From Streptomyces sp. (GTDB lineage Bacteria; Actinomycetota; Actinomycetes; Streptomycetales; Streptomycetaceae), in contig NZ_JAEKKT010000141.1 in NCBI RefSeq assembly GCF_019510245.1, positions 1 to 64,000 on the forward strand: DNA of 64,000 nucleotides, in the 5' to 3' direction. The position numbers and the translations under genes are program-made. Positions 25,171-32,905 of the stretch are shown here, piece by piece. The notes under the pieces were generated by a model, which did not search any database, was not told the origin of the DNA, and saw nothing but the letters and a program-made list of their open reading frames with translations. Each line of letters begins with the position of its first letter. The first letter of the stretch is position 1.

Positions 25171-26105
25171 CGTCCGGCCTCGCGCAACTCCCTGACGATG
25201 CGGGCCGTCACCGGCACGGGTACGCCGTGCCGGTCCGCGGCGCGCAGCAGCGCGCCCCCGATCGCGTCGAGTTCGAGCGGGCGGCCGGCCTCCGCGTCGC
25301 GTTGCATCGAGGACTTGGCGGCGGGCGGGAAGGCGTCGTACCGGGCCAGGGCCTGCGCCGGGTCGGCGGGGACGCCGCAGGCGCGGCTGACGGCCGCGGT
25401 CTCCGCCACGAGGGAGGCCAGTTCCTCGCGGTGGCGGGTGCGGGCCTCGCCGAGGGGGAGGGCGTAGCGGGTGGTGAGGAGGGCGAACGGTGCGAGGAAG
25501 GCCATCTTGGCCCAGAGGGCGGTGGCTTCGTCGTCCAGGACGTGGGTGACCGGGCCGGCGGCGGTGAGGGCTTCGGCCAGGGCGTCCAGACGGGGGCGTG
25601 GGGCCTTGGCGCCGGTCAGGTCGATCTCCGCGAAGGGGCTGGTGTGTTCGATCAGGCCGTGGGCGGTGCGGGTCGACTCGACGCGGATCACCGCGGGGGC
25701 CACGCGGTCGGGGGCGTAGCGGGCGCGCAGCAGCGCGGGGTGTTCCACGCCGTTCAGGAACGGGACGAGGAGGCCGTCGCCGAGGGCCTCGGGCGGGATC
25801 CGGGTGAGGGCCGCGTCCAGGGCGGTGGCCTTGACGGTGATCAGGCAGGCGTCGACGGGTTCGCGGAGGGCCGTGCCGGCGTCGACGGGGGCCGTGAAGT
25901 CGCCGAAGCGGGTGCTGCGGACCTGGATTCCCGTGGTGCGGAGGGTGCGTGCCGTCTCCTCGCCCGCGAGGCAGAGAACGCGATGGCCGGAGCGGGAGAG
26001 CAGGGCGGCGAGCAGGCCGCCGACGCCGCCGGGGCCGAGGACGGCGACGGTGAGACGGGGACCGGGGGCGGTGGGGGTGTCCGGGGCGTCCGGGTTGTTC
26101 GGCAT
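25167..26105 (-). CDS. Ketopantoate reductase (PanE/ApbA) family oxidoreductase
   Basis: A 312-residue NADPH-dependent reductase. Residues 17-30 give the Rossmann motif VAVLGPGGVGGLLAA, ITVKATALD follows, and the conserved C-terminal domain shows WAKMAFLAPFALLTTRY and SSMQRDAEAGRPLELDAI, the family's KxSMxxD..RxxE/D signature. PanE makes pantoate for CoA, but actinomycetes carry several paralogues acting on other 2-ketoacids, so a pantothenate role is not certain. Start ATG 26105 follows GAGAGGA; the frame extends upstream without support. Confidence 0.82.
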   Translation of the reverse strand: MPNNPDAPDTPTAPGPRLTVAVLGPGGVGGLLAALLSRSGHRVLCLAGEETARTLRTTGIQVRSTRFGDFTAPVDAGTALREPVDACLITVKATALDAALTRIPPEALGDGLLVPFLNGVEHPALLRARYAPDRVAPAVIRVESTRTAHGLIEHTSPFAEIDLTGAKAPRPRLDALAEALTAAGPVTHVLDDEATALWAKMAFLAPFALLTTRYALPLGEARTRHREELASLVAETAAVSRACGVPADPAQALARYDAFPPAAKSSMQRDAEAGRPLELDAIGGALLRAADRHGVPVPVTARIVRELREAGR

Positions 26106-26196
26106 GGAGGTGTCCTCTCGTCGGTCGGCCCCGGGAGCGGTGGCCGCCTCTGGAAGATCCTCGCAGGAGGGAGGCGGTCTGCGGGAGACTGGGGAC

Positions 26197-26439
26197 ATGT
26201 GCCGGAGTATCAAGACCCTGCGTCCGCCTCAGCTGGCCGAGGAGGCCACCGAGGAGGAGATCCGTGCTGCCGCGTTGCAGTACGTGCGGAAGGTGTCCGG
26301 GTTCCGGGCGCCGGCCGCGCACAACCGGGAGGTGTTCGAGCGGGCGGTGGACGCCGTCGCGGAGGCCACCGCTGCGTTGTTGGGGGGACTGGAGGTGCGG
26401 GGTCAGGCGGCTGCGCCGGGCACCGTGGGTGGGGGCTGA
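26197..26439 (+). CDS. DUF2277 family protein
   Basis: An 80-residue protein opening MCRSIKTLRPP, the hallmark of DUF2277, followed by EEIRAAALQYVRKVSGFRAPA, another conserved block. Function is unknown; the conserved early Cys and Arg suggest a small regulatory or DNA-associated protein. The gene is divergent from the reductase with 91 bases between starts. Confidence 0.85.
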   Translation: MCRSIKTLRPPQLAEEATEEEIRAAALQYVRKVSGFRAPAAHNREVFERAVDAVAEATAALLGGLEVRGQAAAPGTVGGG

Positions 26440-26505
26440 GGCGGGGGCGTGAGTGTCCGCGGTTGCTGAATCGACAGGGGTGGCCGCGGCTGTGGGCGGT
26501 GCGTA

Positions 26506-27123
26506 CTAGGCGGGGCGGCGTCTTCGCATCAGGTACCCGGCCCCGGCGCCCGCGCCGAACAGCGCCGCCACCGATACCGCCGTCGCCATCCAGGTCGCGC
26601 CCAGCCACTGGGCGCCCAGCCAGCCGAGGGCGACGCTGTAGATCGCCCAGGTCAGGCCTGCCAGGGCGGACCAGGGGAGGAAGTCGCGGACGCTGCGGTG
26701 GGTCGCGCCGGCGCCGAGGGAGACGATCGAGCGGCCGGCCGGGGCGAAACGGGCCAGGACCACCAGCGCGCCGCCGCCCCGGGAGAGGGCCTCGCCGAGA
26801 CGTTCCTGCGCGTTGGTCAGGCGCCGGGAGCGGGCGATCGCGCGGTCCAGGCGGGCCCCGCCGCGCCGGGCCAGCCGGTAGGCGAACAGGTCGCCGAGGA
26901 CCGATGCGGTGGCCGCGCAGAGGGTGAGCGCCAGGATGTCGGGCAGGGCGTGCGGCGGGACTTGATCGGCCGACGCGCCGGTGCCCGCCGCCGCTGCCGT
27001 GGCCGCGGTGATGACCAGTACTCCGCTCGGCAGGACCGGCAGGAACACGTCAAGCAGCACGGAGAGGGCCACCATGGCGTATATCCATGGCCCGGCCTCC
27101 AGTGATCCCATGCTCTCCCACAC
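26506..27123 (-). CDS. DedA/VTT-family membrane protein
   Basis: A 205-residue membrane protein of the DedA (SNARE-associated/VTT) family, implicated in flipping or recycling lipid carriers. Motifs are DVFLPVLPSGVLVI near the start, GDLFAYRLARRGGARL, and ARFAPAGRSIVSLGAGATHRS, cut here to its key residues FAPAGR. GTG at 27123 with an upstream GGGGGAA is preferred, while ATG at 27111 is also possible. It is the likely end of its own transcript. Confidence 0.82.
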   Translation of the reverse strand: MWESMGSLEAGPWIYAMVALSVLLDVFLPVLPSGVLVITAATAAAAGTGASADQVPPHALPDILALTLCAATASVLGDLFAYRLARRGGARLDRAIARSRRLTNAQERLGEALSRGGGALVVLARFAPAGRSIVSLGAGATHRSVRDFLPWSALAGLTWAIYSVALGWLGAQWLGATWMATAVSVAALFGAGAGAGYLMRRRRPA

Positions 27124-27304
27124 GACGGTTCCCCCGCGATTGTCCTGTTGTGCCCCCCGACGACAGCCATACAGCGTACGCGGGGGGTGTGACAGGAGTG
27201 TCACGGGGGGCTCGTATGTTCGGCAAAGGGATATCGGGGAACGGTCATGCGGGTGCCATGCGGCGTCATACGGCAGCCGGCGCGTGCCGTGCGGCTGGCG
27301 GACG

Positions 27305-28930
27305 TCATCGGGTGGTGAGGACGGACTCCGTCACGGTCTCCAGGGTCCCGTTCCGGCGGGCCCGCTCCAGCCGCAGCCGGGCCGAACGGCCGTGCAGCGT
27401 CAGCGTCATGAGCTGGTTGCCGAACCACGGGCCGCCCTTCTTCCGCCAGGTCACCGGAGGCCGTGCGCACCGCCCGTGCCGTAGCAGCAGGCGCCCGAGG
27501 AGCCGGGCCGGGGCACTCCAGCCGACCCGGAAGCCGACCCGGATCGTCGGCGGCACGGAGTTGTGGACGGGGGAGCAGGTGAGCTGCAGCACACGGGATT
27601 TCGGTGCGGTCCCGGCGGGCCATGCGGGCTCGGCCACGTAGGCGTGGTGGACGTCTCCGGAGAGCACGCAGACGGAGGCGGGTGCCTCGGGGCCGGAGCC
27701 GGTCCGGGCGAACAGGCCGGCCAGTTCGGCGAAGGAGGCGGGGAAGGCCGCCCAGTGCTCCAGGTCGGCGGCGCGGCGCAGGCGTTCCCCGAACCGGGCC
27801 CAGCGGGTGCCCCGTTGGCCCCGGCACAGTGCCGCGTCCCAGGTCTCGAGGTCGTGTATCAGGGGCGGCAGCAGCCAGGGCAGCGAGGTGCCGACGAGGA
27901 GATGGTCGTACGACTCCCGGCCGGTCAGGGCCTGTTCGCGCAGCCACTCGGCCTCGCCGGGGTCGAGCATGGCGCGGTTCGTCTCGTCCAGGACCCGTGC
28001 CGCCCGGGTGTCCACCATCAGCACCCGCACCCGCCCGAAGTCACGCCGGTAACTCCACCGTACGGAGGCCGGATCGGCGTCGGCCCCGGCGGCGAAGGCG
28101 CGCAACTCGTCGGTGCCGTCGGGTGCGTCGCACACGGCGGTGTACAGCGGGTCGGCGGCGAGCTCGGCGGGGGAGAGGTTGCCCAGGTGCTGGTGGACCC
28201 AGTACGACATCAGCCCGCTCAGCAGCCGCTCCTGCCACCAGGGCGTGGCGCGCAGGTCGGCCAGCCAGGCCGCGGAGGTGTTCCAGTCGTCGATCAGGTC
28301 GTGGTCGTCGAAGATCATGCAACTGGGCACGGTGGAGAGCAGCCAGCGCACCTCGGGGTCGAGCCAGGACTCGTGGTAGAGGCGGGTGTACTCCTCGTAG
28401 TCGGCGACCTCGGCGCCGGGCGGGTCCGCGAGGTCGCGGCGGGCGGCCAGCCAGCGCCGGGTGGCCGCCGAGGTCTCGTCGGCGTACACCTGGTCGCCCA
28501 GCAGCAGGAGCACGTCGGGCCGTTCGCCGCCGGCGGCGATGCGGGCGGCGAGGCCGTCGAGGGCGTCCGGACCGACCGGGTCCCGGCCGTCGGCGGGCGG
28601 CGCGGCCCAGCGGCAGGAGCCGAAGACGACGTGCAGGGGCTCGCCCGCGGCCGGGGTGCGGATCACCGAGGGCGGGAAGGGGGAGCCGGGCGGCGGCCAC
28701 ACGCGGGTGCCGTCGAGCAGGACGTCGTACGACGGTGAGGTGCCCGGCGTCAGTCCGGTGACCGGGACGAGGGCGTAGTGGTGGCCGGCCACCTGGAAGG
28801 TGTGCGCGGTGCCGCCGGCGCCGTCCGAGCAGCGCACCTCGGCGGTACCCGGACGGCTCGCCTCGACCCAGACGGTCGCCGACGAGCCGTCGGTGTACCT
28901 CAGCAGCGGTCCCAGGCGCAGTCCGGCCAC
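27305..28930 (-). CDS. PhoD-like alkaline phosphatase/phosphodiesterase
   Basis: A 541-residue metallophosphatase of the PhoD-like group. After an Ig-like N-terminal domain, the metal ligands appear in order: VVFGSCRW, LLLLGDQVYADE, IFDDHDLIDDWN and VLSGDVHHAYVAE. No signal peptide is visible, unlike the secreted Tat-dependent PhoD, so this paralogue is probably cytoplasmic. The start is GTG at 28930 behind a G-run. It probably cleaves phosphomonoesters or diesters using Fe/Ca or two divalent metals. Confidence 0.88.
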   Translation of the reverse strand: MAGLRLGPLLRYTDGSSATVWVEASRPGTAEVRCSDGAGGTAHTFQVAGHHYALVPVTGLTPGTSPSYDVLLDGTRVWPPPGSPFPPSVIRTPAAGEPLHVVFGSCRWAAPPADGRDPVGPDALDGLAARIAAGGERPDVLLLLGDQVYADETSAATRRWLAARRDLADPPGAEVADYEEYTRLYHESWLDPEVRWLLSTVPSCMIFDDHDLIDDWNTSAAWLADLRATPWWQERLLSGLMSYWVHQHLGNLSPAELAADPLYTAVCDAPDGTDELRAFAAGADADPASVRWSYRRDFGRVRVLMVDTRAARVLDETNRAMLDPGEAEWLREQALTGRESYDHLLVGTSLPWLLPPLIHDLETWDAALCRGQRGTRWARFGERLRRAADLEHWAAFPASFAELAGLFARTGSGPEAPASVCVLSGDVHHAYVAEPAWPAGTAPKSRVLQLTCSPVHNSVPPTIRVGFRVGWSAPARLLGRLLLRHGRCARPPVTWRKKGGPWFGNQLMTLTLHGRSARLRLERARRNGTLETVTESVLTTR

Positions 28931-29050
28931 AGTCCCCCCCCCTTTTCCTCTTTCGGCTCGCCTACGGGGCGCTGTGAGCCCCTTCGGCCTGCCTCGGTCG
29001 TCGCCCCGTACGGTACGGAACGACGGAGGCCCGCGGGGAGGTTCCGGCGC

Positions 29051-29695
29051 TCAGCAGGCGGAGAGGTAGCTGGTGAGCGCGCTCTTCTCGGCGGAGTCGA
29101 CCGAGAGGTTGTAGTAGTACTTCACCTGGACCCAGGCGCGGACGTAGGTGCAGCGGTAGGACGTGAGCGAGGGCATCCACTCGGCCGGGTCCTTGTCGCC
29201 CTTGGACTGGTTGACGTTGTCCGTGACGGCGAGGAGCTGGGGGCGGGTGACGTCGTTGGCGAGCGCCTCGCGCTGGGCGGTGGTCCACTTGCTCGCCCCG
29301 GAGTCCCAGGCCTCGGCGAGCGGGACCAGGTGGTCGATGTCGACGTCGGAGGCGGCGGTCCAGGTGGCGCCGTCGTAGGGGGAGTACCAGGAGCCGCTGG
29401 TGGCGGTGCAGGCGGAGTCGGTGACGACGTTCGTGCCGTCGCGCTTGAGGATCCACTCACGGGTGTTGCAGGTGCCGCTGATGGTGTCCCAGGTGGGGAA
29501 GAGGTCGCGGGCGTAACCGGTGCGGTTCTCGGTGGCGACGGTGAGTGAGGCGAGGTAGGTGCGTGCGGTGGCGGCGCTGACCGGGGTGGGGAGGGCGGCG
29601 GAGGCGCTCGGCGAGTTGAAGAGGGCGGCAGAGGCTATGAGTGCGGTAAGAGCCGCGAGTTTGCTGACTCGTCGACGCGCGTAGAATTTCGGCAT
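29051..29695 (-). CDS. Secreted HNH endonuclease-family protein
   Basis: A 214-residue exported protein. A Sec signal spans residues 1-33 (KLAALTALIASAALF, then SASA). The GmrSD/DUF1524-type HNH fold shows DIDHLVPLAEAWDSG (metal/catalytic His), ALANDVTRPQLLAV and DNVNQSKGDKDPAEWMP. The usual three Cys are present (CNTREW, SAC, YRC). Small secreted nucleases of this type are common in Streptomyces and degrade external or lysed-cell DNA. It is transcribed divergently from the Mn-riboswitch unit. Confidence 0.88.
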   Translation of the reverse strand: MPKFYARRRVSKLAALTALIASAALFNSPSASAALPTPVSAATARTYLASLTVATENRTGYARDLFPTWDTISGTCNTREWILKRDGTNVVTDSACTATSGSWYSPYDGATWTAASDVDIDHLVPLAEAWDSGASKWTTAQREALANDVTRPQLLAVTDNVNQSKGDKDPAEWMPSLTSYRCTYVRAWVQVKYYYNLSVDSAEKSALTSYLSAC

Positions 29696-29879
29696 GCGAA
29701 CTCCCTGGTGGGGGTGGGGTGTTGGAGCGCGAGCGAGGGAATGCTCGCGTCGCCGTGTTGCCGGCGGGTGAGCGTTCGGTAAGAAACTAATGACGCGTTC
29801 ATGACACGACAAGATGTGCGACGTGACTCACAGGCGGGACTCCCGGCCTTGGGATCGATGGCCCGGTCACGTACTCTTG

Positions 29880-30050
29880 ACGGCGTTGAAGGGGAGTAGC
29901 TCTTCGCCGGACCGTCGACATACTGCTCAGCCCGTCTGAGCCGGCGCCCGGAGGCGGACCTCGGCCATCTCGGTCACGGGGCCGCCAGCGAGACCTTCGG
30001 CAAGCAGTGCACACCCGTGCCGTACGGCACGGGTGACCGTGTGTGCTGCC
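29880..30050 (+). promoter_or_regulatory. yybP-ykoY manganese riboswitch with hairpin expression platform
   Basis: Two hallmark pieces of the family are present: GAAGGGGAGTAGC at 29888-29900 and GCCAGCGAGACCTTCGGC at 29984-30001. GAAGG (29888-29892) pairs with CCTTC (29994-29998) as P1, and internal stems lie between. Directly after it, 30012-30021 pairs perfectly with 30026-30035 around GTAC, extendable by GCAG..CTGC, as a terminator-like stem. The switch sits 66 bases ahead of a GDT1/UPF0016 gene, a known Mn-exporter target of this riboswitch class. Confidence 0.9.
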
Positions 30051-30115
30051 ATGCCGAGGCTGTGGTCTGCGAAGTGCGGTGCTCTCGGTGGGGTGGCCCG
30101 ACCGATTGAGGACCC

Positions 30116-30697
30116 TTGATCAGCATCACCGTGACGGCGATCGTCTTCGGCGTCATCTTCCTCGCCGAGCTGCCCGACAAGACCGCGCTCGCCGGTCTCG
30201 TCCTGGGCACGCGCTACCGGGCGTCCTACGTCTTCGCCGGTGTCGCCGCGGCCTTCCTTCTGCACGTCGTGCTCGCCGTTGCGGCCGGCAGCGTCCTGAC
30301 CCTGCTCCCGCAGCAGATCGTGCACGCGCTGACCGGCGTGCTCTTCCTCGGCGGTGCGGCCGTGCTGCTGCTGAAGAAGGACGAGGAGGACGAGGAGATC
30401 CGCAAGCCGGCCGACCAGTCCTTCTGGAAGGTCGCGGGTACCGGGTTCACCCTCATCCTGGTCGCCGAGTTCGGCGACCTCACGCAGATCATGACGGCGA
30501 ACCTCGCGGCGCGCTACGACGACCCGCTCTCCGTCGGCCTCGGCGCCGTGCTCGGCCTGTGGGCGGTGGCCGGCCTCGGCATCGTCGGCGGCAAGGCGCT
30601 GATGAAGAAGGTGCCGCTGCGGCTGATCACGCAGATCGCGGCGGTGCTGATGCTGGCGCTGGGCGTGTGGAGCCTGTGGGAGGCGATCGCGGGCTGA
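30116..30697 (+). CDS. GDT1/TMEM165 (UPF0016) family Mn2+/Ca2+ exporter
   Basis: A 193-residue protein of six membrane helices arranged as two repeats. Each repeat carries the cation motif: ELPDKT at residues 18-23 and EFGDLT at 118-123 (family E-x-G-D-[KR]-[ST]). A charged central loop (KKDEEDEEIRK) separates the halves. Bacterial members export Mn2+. The start is TTG at 30116 with GAGGAC upstream. The Mn riboswitch ahead of it implies that high Mn2+ turns expression on. Confidence 0.93.
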   Translation: MISITVTAIVFGVIFLAELPDKTALAGLVLGTRYRASYVFAGVAAAFLLHVVLAVAAGSVLTLLPQQIVHALTGVLFLGGAAVLLLKKDEEDEEIRKPADQSFWKVAGTGFTLILVAEFGDLTQIMTANLAARYDDPLSVGLGAVLGLWAVAGLGIVGGKALMKKVPLRLITQIAAVLMLALGVWSLWEAIAG

Positions 30698-30875
30698 GCG
30701 GGTCGGATCGTGAGCTGAAGACTCGGTGAACGGTCGGCGAAGGTGGTGGCGGGATCCGGGTTCTGTTTTGTACCGTGGAGAAACAAAGTGGCTCCCGCCC
30801 GTTTTCCCTGACCGGCGGGCGGGGCCGCCTTGTTCTTCCCGGCCTGCTTTCGGCCTGTGCACTAGGAGCTGCCCG

Positions 30876-31538
30876 ATGACGGCCACCGTCCTCACCGCCC
30901 GCGCCCTCCTGCTCGACATGGACGGCACCCTCGTCAACTCCGACGCCGTCGTCGAGCGCATCTGGCGGCGCTGGTCCGAGCGGCACGGGCTGGACGGCGA
31001 CGAGGTCATGAAGGTGGTGCACGGGCGCCAGGGGCATGCGTCCATGGCCGTGCTGCTGCCGGACCGGCCGATGAAGCAGAACCTCGCGGACAACGCGCGC
31101 ATGCTGGCGGAGGAGACGGCCGACGTGGAGGGCGTGGTGGAGGTCCCGGGCGCCGCGGCCTTCCTCGCCTCCCTCCAGGGCCTGCCGCACGCGCTGGTGA
31201 CCTCGGCGGACGTGGCGCTGTCCACGGTGCGGATGGCCGCCGCCGGGCTGCCGCTGCCGGCGGTGCGGGTGACCGCGGAGTCGGTGGGCGCCAGCAAGCC
31301 CGATCCCGAGGGCTTTCTGAAGGGGGCGGCGGAGTTGGGGGTCGCTCCGGCGGACTGCGTGGTGTTCGAGGACTCGGGCGCGGGAATCGCGGCGGGCCGG
31401 GCGGCCGGGATGCGCGTCGTCGGCGTCGGCCCGCGGGCCGGGGTGCACGGGCCGGACGTGGTGGTGCCGGACCTGACACAGGTACGGGTCGAGACGGCGG
31501 CGGACGGCTCCCTCCGGGTGACCGCGAACGGGGGCTGA
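30876..31538 (+). CDS. HAD-family sugar-phosphatase-like hydrolase
   Basis: A 220-residue HAD hydrolase (beta-PGM/GPH-like subfamily). LLDMDGTLVNSD at residues 12-23 gives the nucleophile Asp and acid/base, ALVTSADV is motif II, SKPDPEGFLKGA the lysine motif, and VVFEDSGAGIAAG motif IV. Cap residues follow the small alpha-helical type. Substrates are usually sugar phosphates such as a sugar-alcohol phosphate. ATG 30876 has AGGAG at 30864-30868. Confidence 0.88.
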   Translation: MTATVLTARALLLDMDGTLVNSDAVVERIWRRWSERHGLDGDEVMKVVHGRQGHASMAVLLPDRPMKQNLADNARMLAEETADVEGVVEVPGAAAFLASLQGLPHALVTSADVALSTVRMAAAGLPLPAVRVTAESVGASKPDPEGFLKGAAELGVAPADCVVFEDSGAGIAAGRAAGMRVVGVGPRAGVHGPDVVVPDLTQVRVETAADGSLRVTANGG

Positions 31539-31844
31539 CGCCGGGGGTAGGGACGCTCACCGGCGCCGGCCGGGCGCCCCCCGCGCCCACCCGTGCCGCC
31601 CCAGCACCCGTCAGGGGTGCGGGGAACGGCGCGATGAGCCCCCACGCACGCGCAGTCTCACCGCCACCGCAGCCCGCGGCTGAGGAGAAGCGGCGGGGTC
31701 AGTGCCCGGTCAGGGGTGCGGGGAAATGCGCGACGAGCCCCCACGCACCCGCAGTGACACCCCCACCGCAACCCACCGCCCCAACCGTCCCGACCAGCAC
31801 CACTCACCGCCCGCCCGGCAACACCCCCCGTCGGCCCGCCCCTC
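31539..31844. other. Gene-free region with two interspersed-repeat copies
   Basis: This 306-base gap between convergent genes contains no credible coding region. It is largely occupied by two diverged copies of gtcaggggtgcggggaa-type repeats at 31610 and 31709, with CCAC-rich DNA following each. Confidence 0.6.
31610..31755 (-). repeat. Two diverged copies of the Streptomyces interspersed repeat
   Basis: Copy one begins gtcaggggtgcggggaacgg near 31610. Copy two begins gtcaggggtgcggggaaatg near 31709. Both continue into gcccccacgca and cgcag. They are the complement-strand form of the element at 2904 and 5869 and close to the tandem copies at 51325-51528. Confidence 0.65.
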
Positions 31845-32744
31845 CTACGGCTTCGTCGTCTCCGACTCCAGTGCCGCCCGGGTAGCCGCCCCGTACACCC
31901 CCGACTCGTCGGTCAGGATCCCCCGCGTCAGCTGGTACGTGCGCACCGCGCTCTCGGTCTTGCTGTCGTAGTGGCCGTCGGCGTCCCCCGAGTAGAGGCC
32001 CACCTGCTTCAGCCGGAGCTGGAGTTCCGTGACCTGCGCGCCGCTGTCGCCGGGGCGGAGGACCGCGGGTGAGGAGGGCTGCGCGGTGGCGGACGCGGTG
32101 GCCGTCGGCGTCGACCGGGTGGGCGTGGCCGAGCGGGCGTCGGTCGGCGAGGGCGGCGCGCTCGACGCCGCCGCGGAGCGGCTCGGGCTCGCCGATGCCG
32201 ACGCGGACGCCGACTCCGAAGGGCGCGACGTCGTCGGCGCCGCGACCGAAGGCGACGCCGTGCTCGGCGGCACGTCCGGGACGCTCTCCCGTACGTCCTG
32301 CGGCGCCGCCCCGTCCCGCTCCGGCGTCAGCCGGGCGAAGAGGCCGCTCACGAACCCCGCCGCGGCGAGGACCGCCACCACCGCTCCGGCGACGGCCAGC
32401 AGCAGGGTCCGCCGGGAACGCCGGCGAGGTTCCTCGGGGGCGTCCGGCGGCTCGACGCCGGAGACCGGCTCGGGCGCCGGCCCCGTCACCGCGGGCAACG
32501 GGATCGTCGGCTCCCCCACCGCCCGGACCGCTTCGGTCTCCGCGCCGCCGGCGCGCTCTATGTCGATGTACGGCCGTATCCGCAGCGGGTCGAAGTCCTC
32601 CGCCGCCGCCTGTTCGGCCGTACGCGCGTCGCGCAACGCGTCGGCGGTCCGCCGGTTGCAGTCGCAGGAGGGGGAGCCGTCCGCGCTCTTCGGCGTCCCG
32701 CACTCCGGGCACTGGTGGCCCCCGCTGCCCGTCGTGTCCGTCAC
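31845..32744 (-). CDS. Membrane-anchored peptidoglycan-binding domain protein
   Basis: A 299-residue type II membrane protein. A cytoplasmic zinc-ribbon-like start (CPECGTPKSADGSPSCDC, residues about 12-29) is followed by one membrane helix (TLLLAVAGAVVAVLAAAGFV), a long Ser/Ala/Thr/Pro linker and a C-terminal PG_binding_1 domain (LRPGDSGAQVTELQLRLKQV, with GLYSGDADGHYDSKTESAV). It probably links the membrane to the cell wall, and the cytoplasmic Cys cluster could bind metal. GTG 32744 with an upstream GGAGGG is preferred over the longer open frame. Confidence 0.83.
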   Translation of the reverse strand: MTDTTGSGGHQCPECGTPKSADGSPSCDCNRRTADALRDARTAEQAAAEDFDPLRIRPYIDIERAGGAETEAVRAVGEPTIPLPAVTGPAPEPVSGVEPPDAPEEPRRRSRRTLLLAVAGAVVAVLAAAGFVSGLFARLTPERDGAAPQDVRESVPDVPPSTASPSVAAPTTSRPSESASASASASPSRSAAASSAPPSPTDARSATPTRSTPTATASATAQPSSPAVLRPGDSGAQVTELQLRLKQVGLYSGDADGHYDSKTESAVRTYQLTRGILTDESGVYGAATRAALESETTKP

Positions 32745-32905
32745 GGCGCTCGTCCCTCCCCTCACGAACTCCACAGATTATGCAGAGCACCCACACGTAC
32801 GTTCCTCGGAACCCCTCGTCTCAACGGCACCGAAAAGGACTCGACGGGCCATACCGGGTGACACCGTCCACGATGGAAGATGGCCGAAAGCCCCGGGAGG
32901 TCTCC

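Noticed and set aside
22588..26322. A very long uninterrupted minus-strand frame over the SUKH, trpF and reductase genes
   Set aside because: High G+C removes stops. Only 22588-24489 of this frame has a plausible start, a known domain and normal composition; the rest is antisense or out of frame to well-supported genes.
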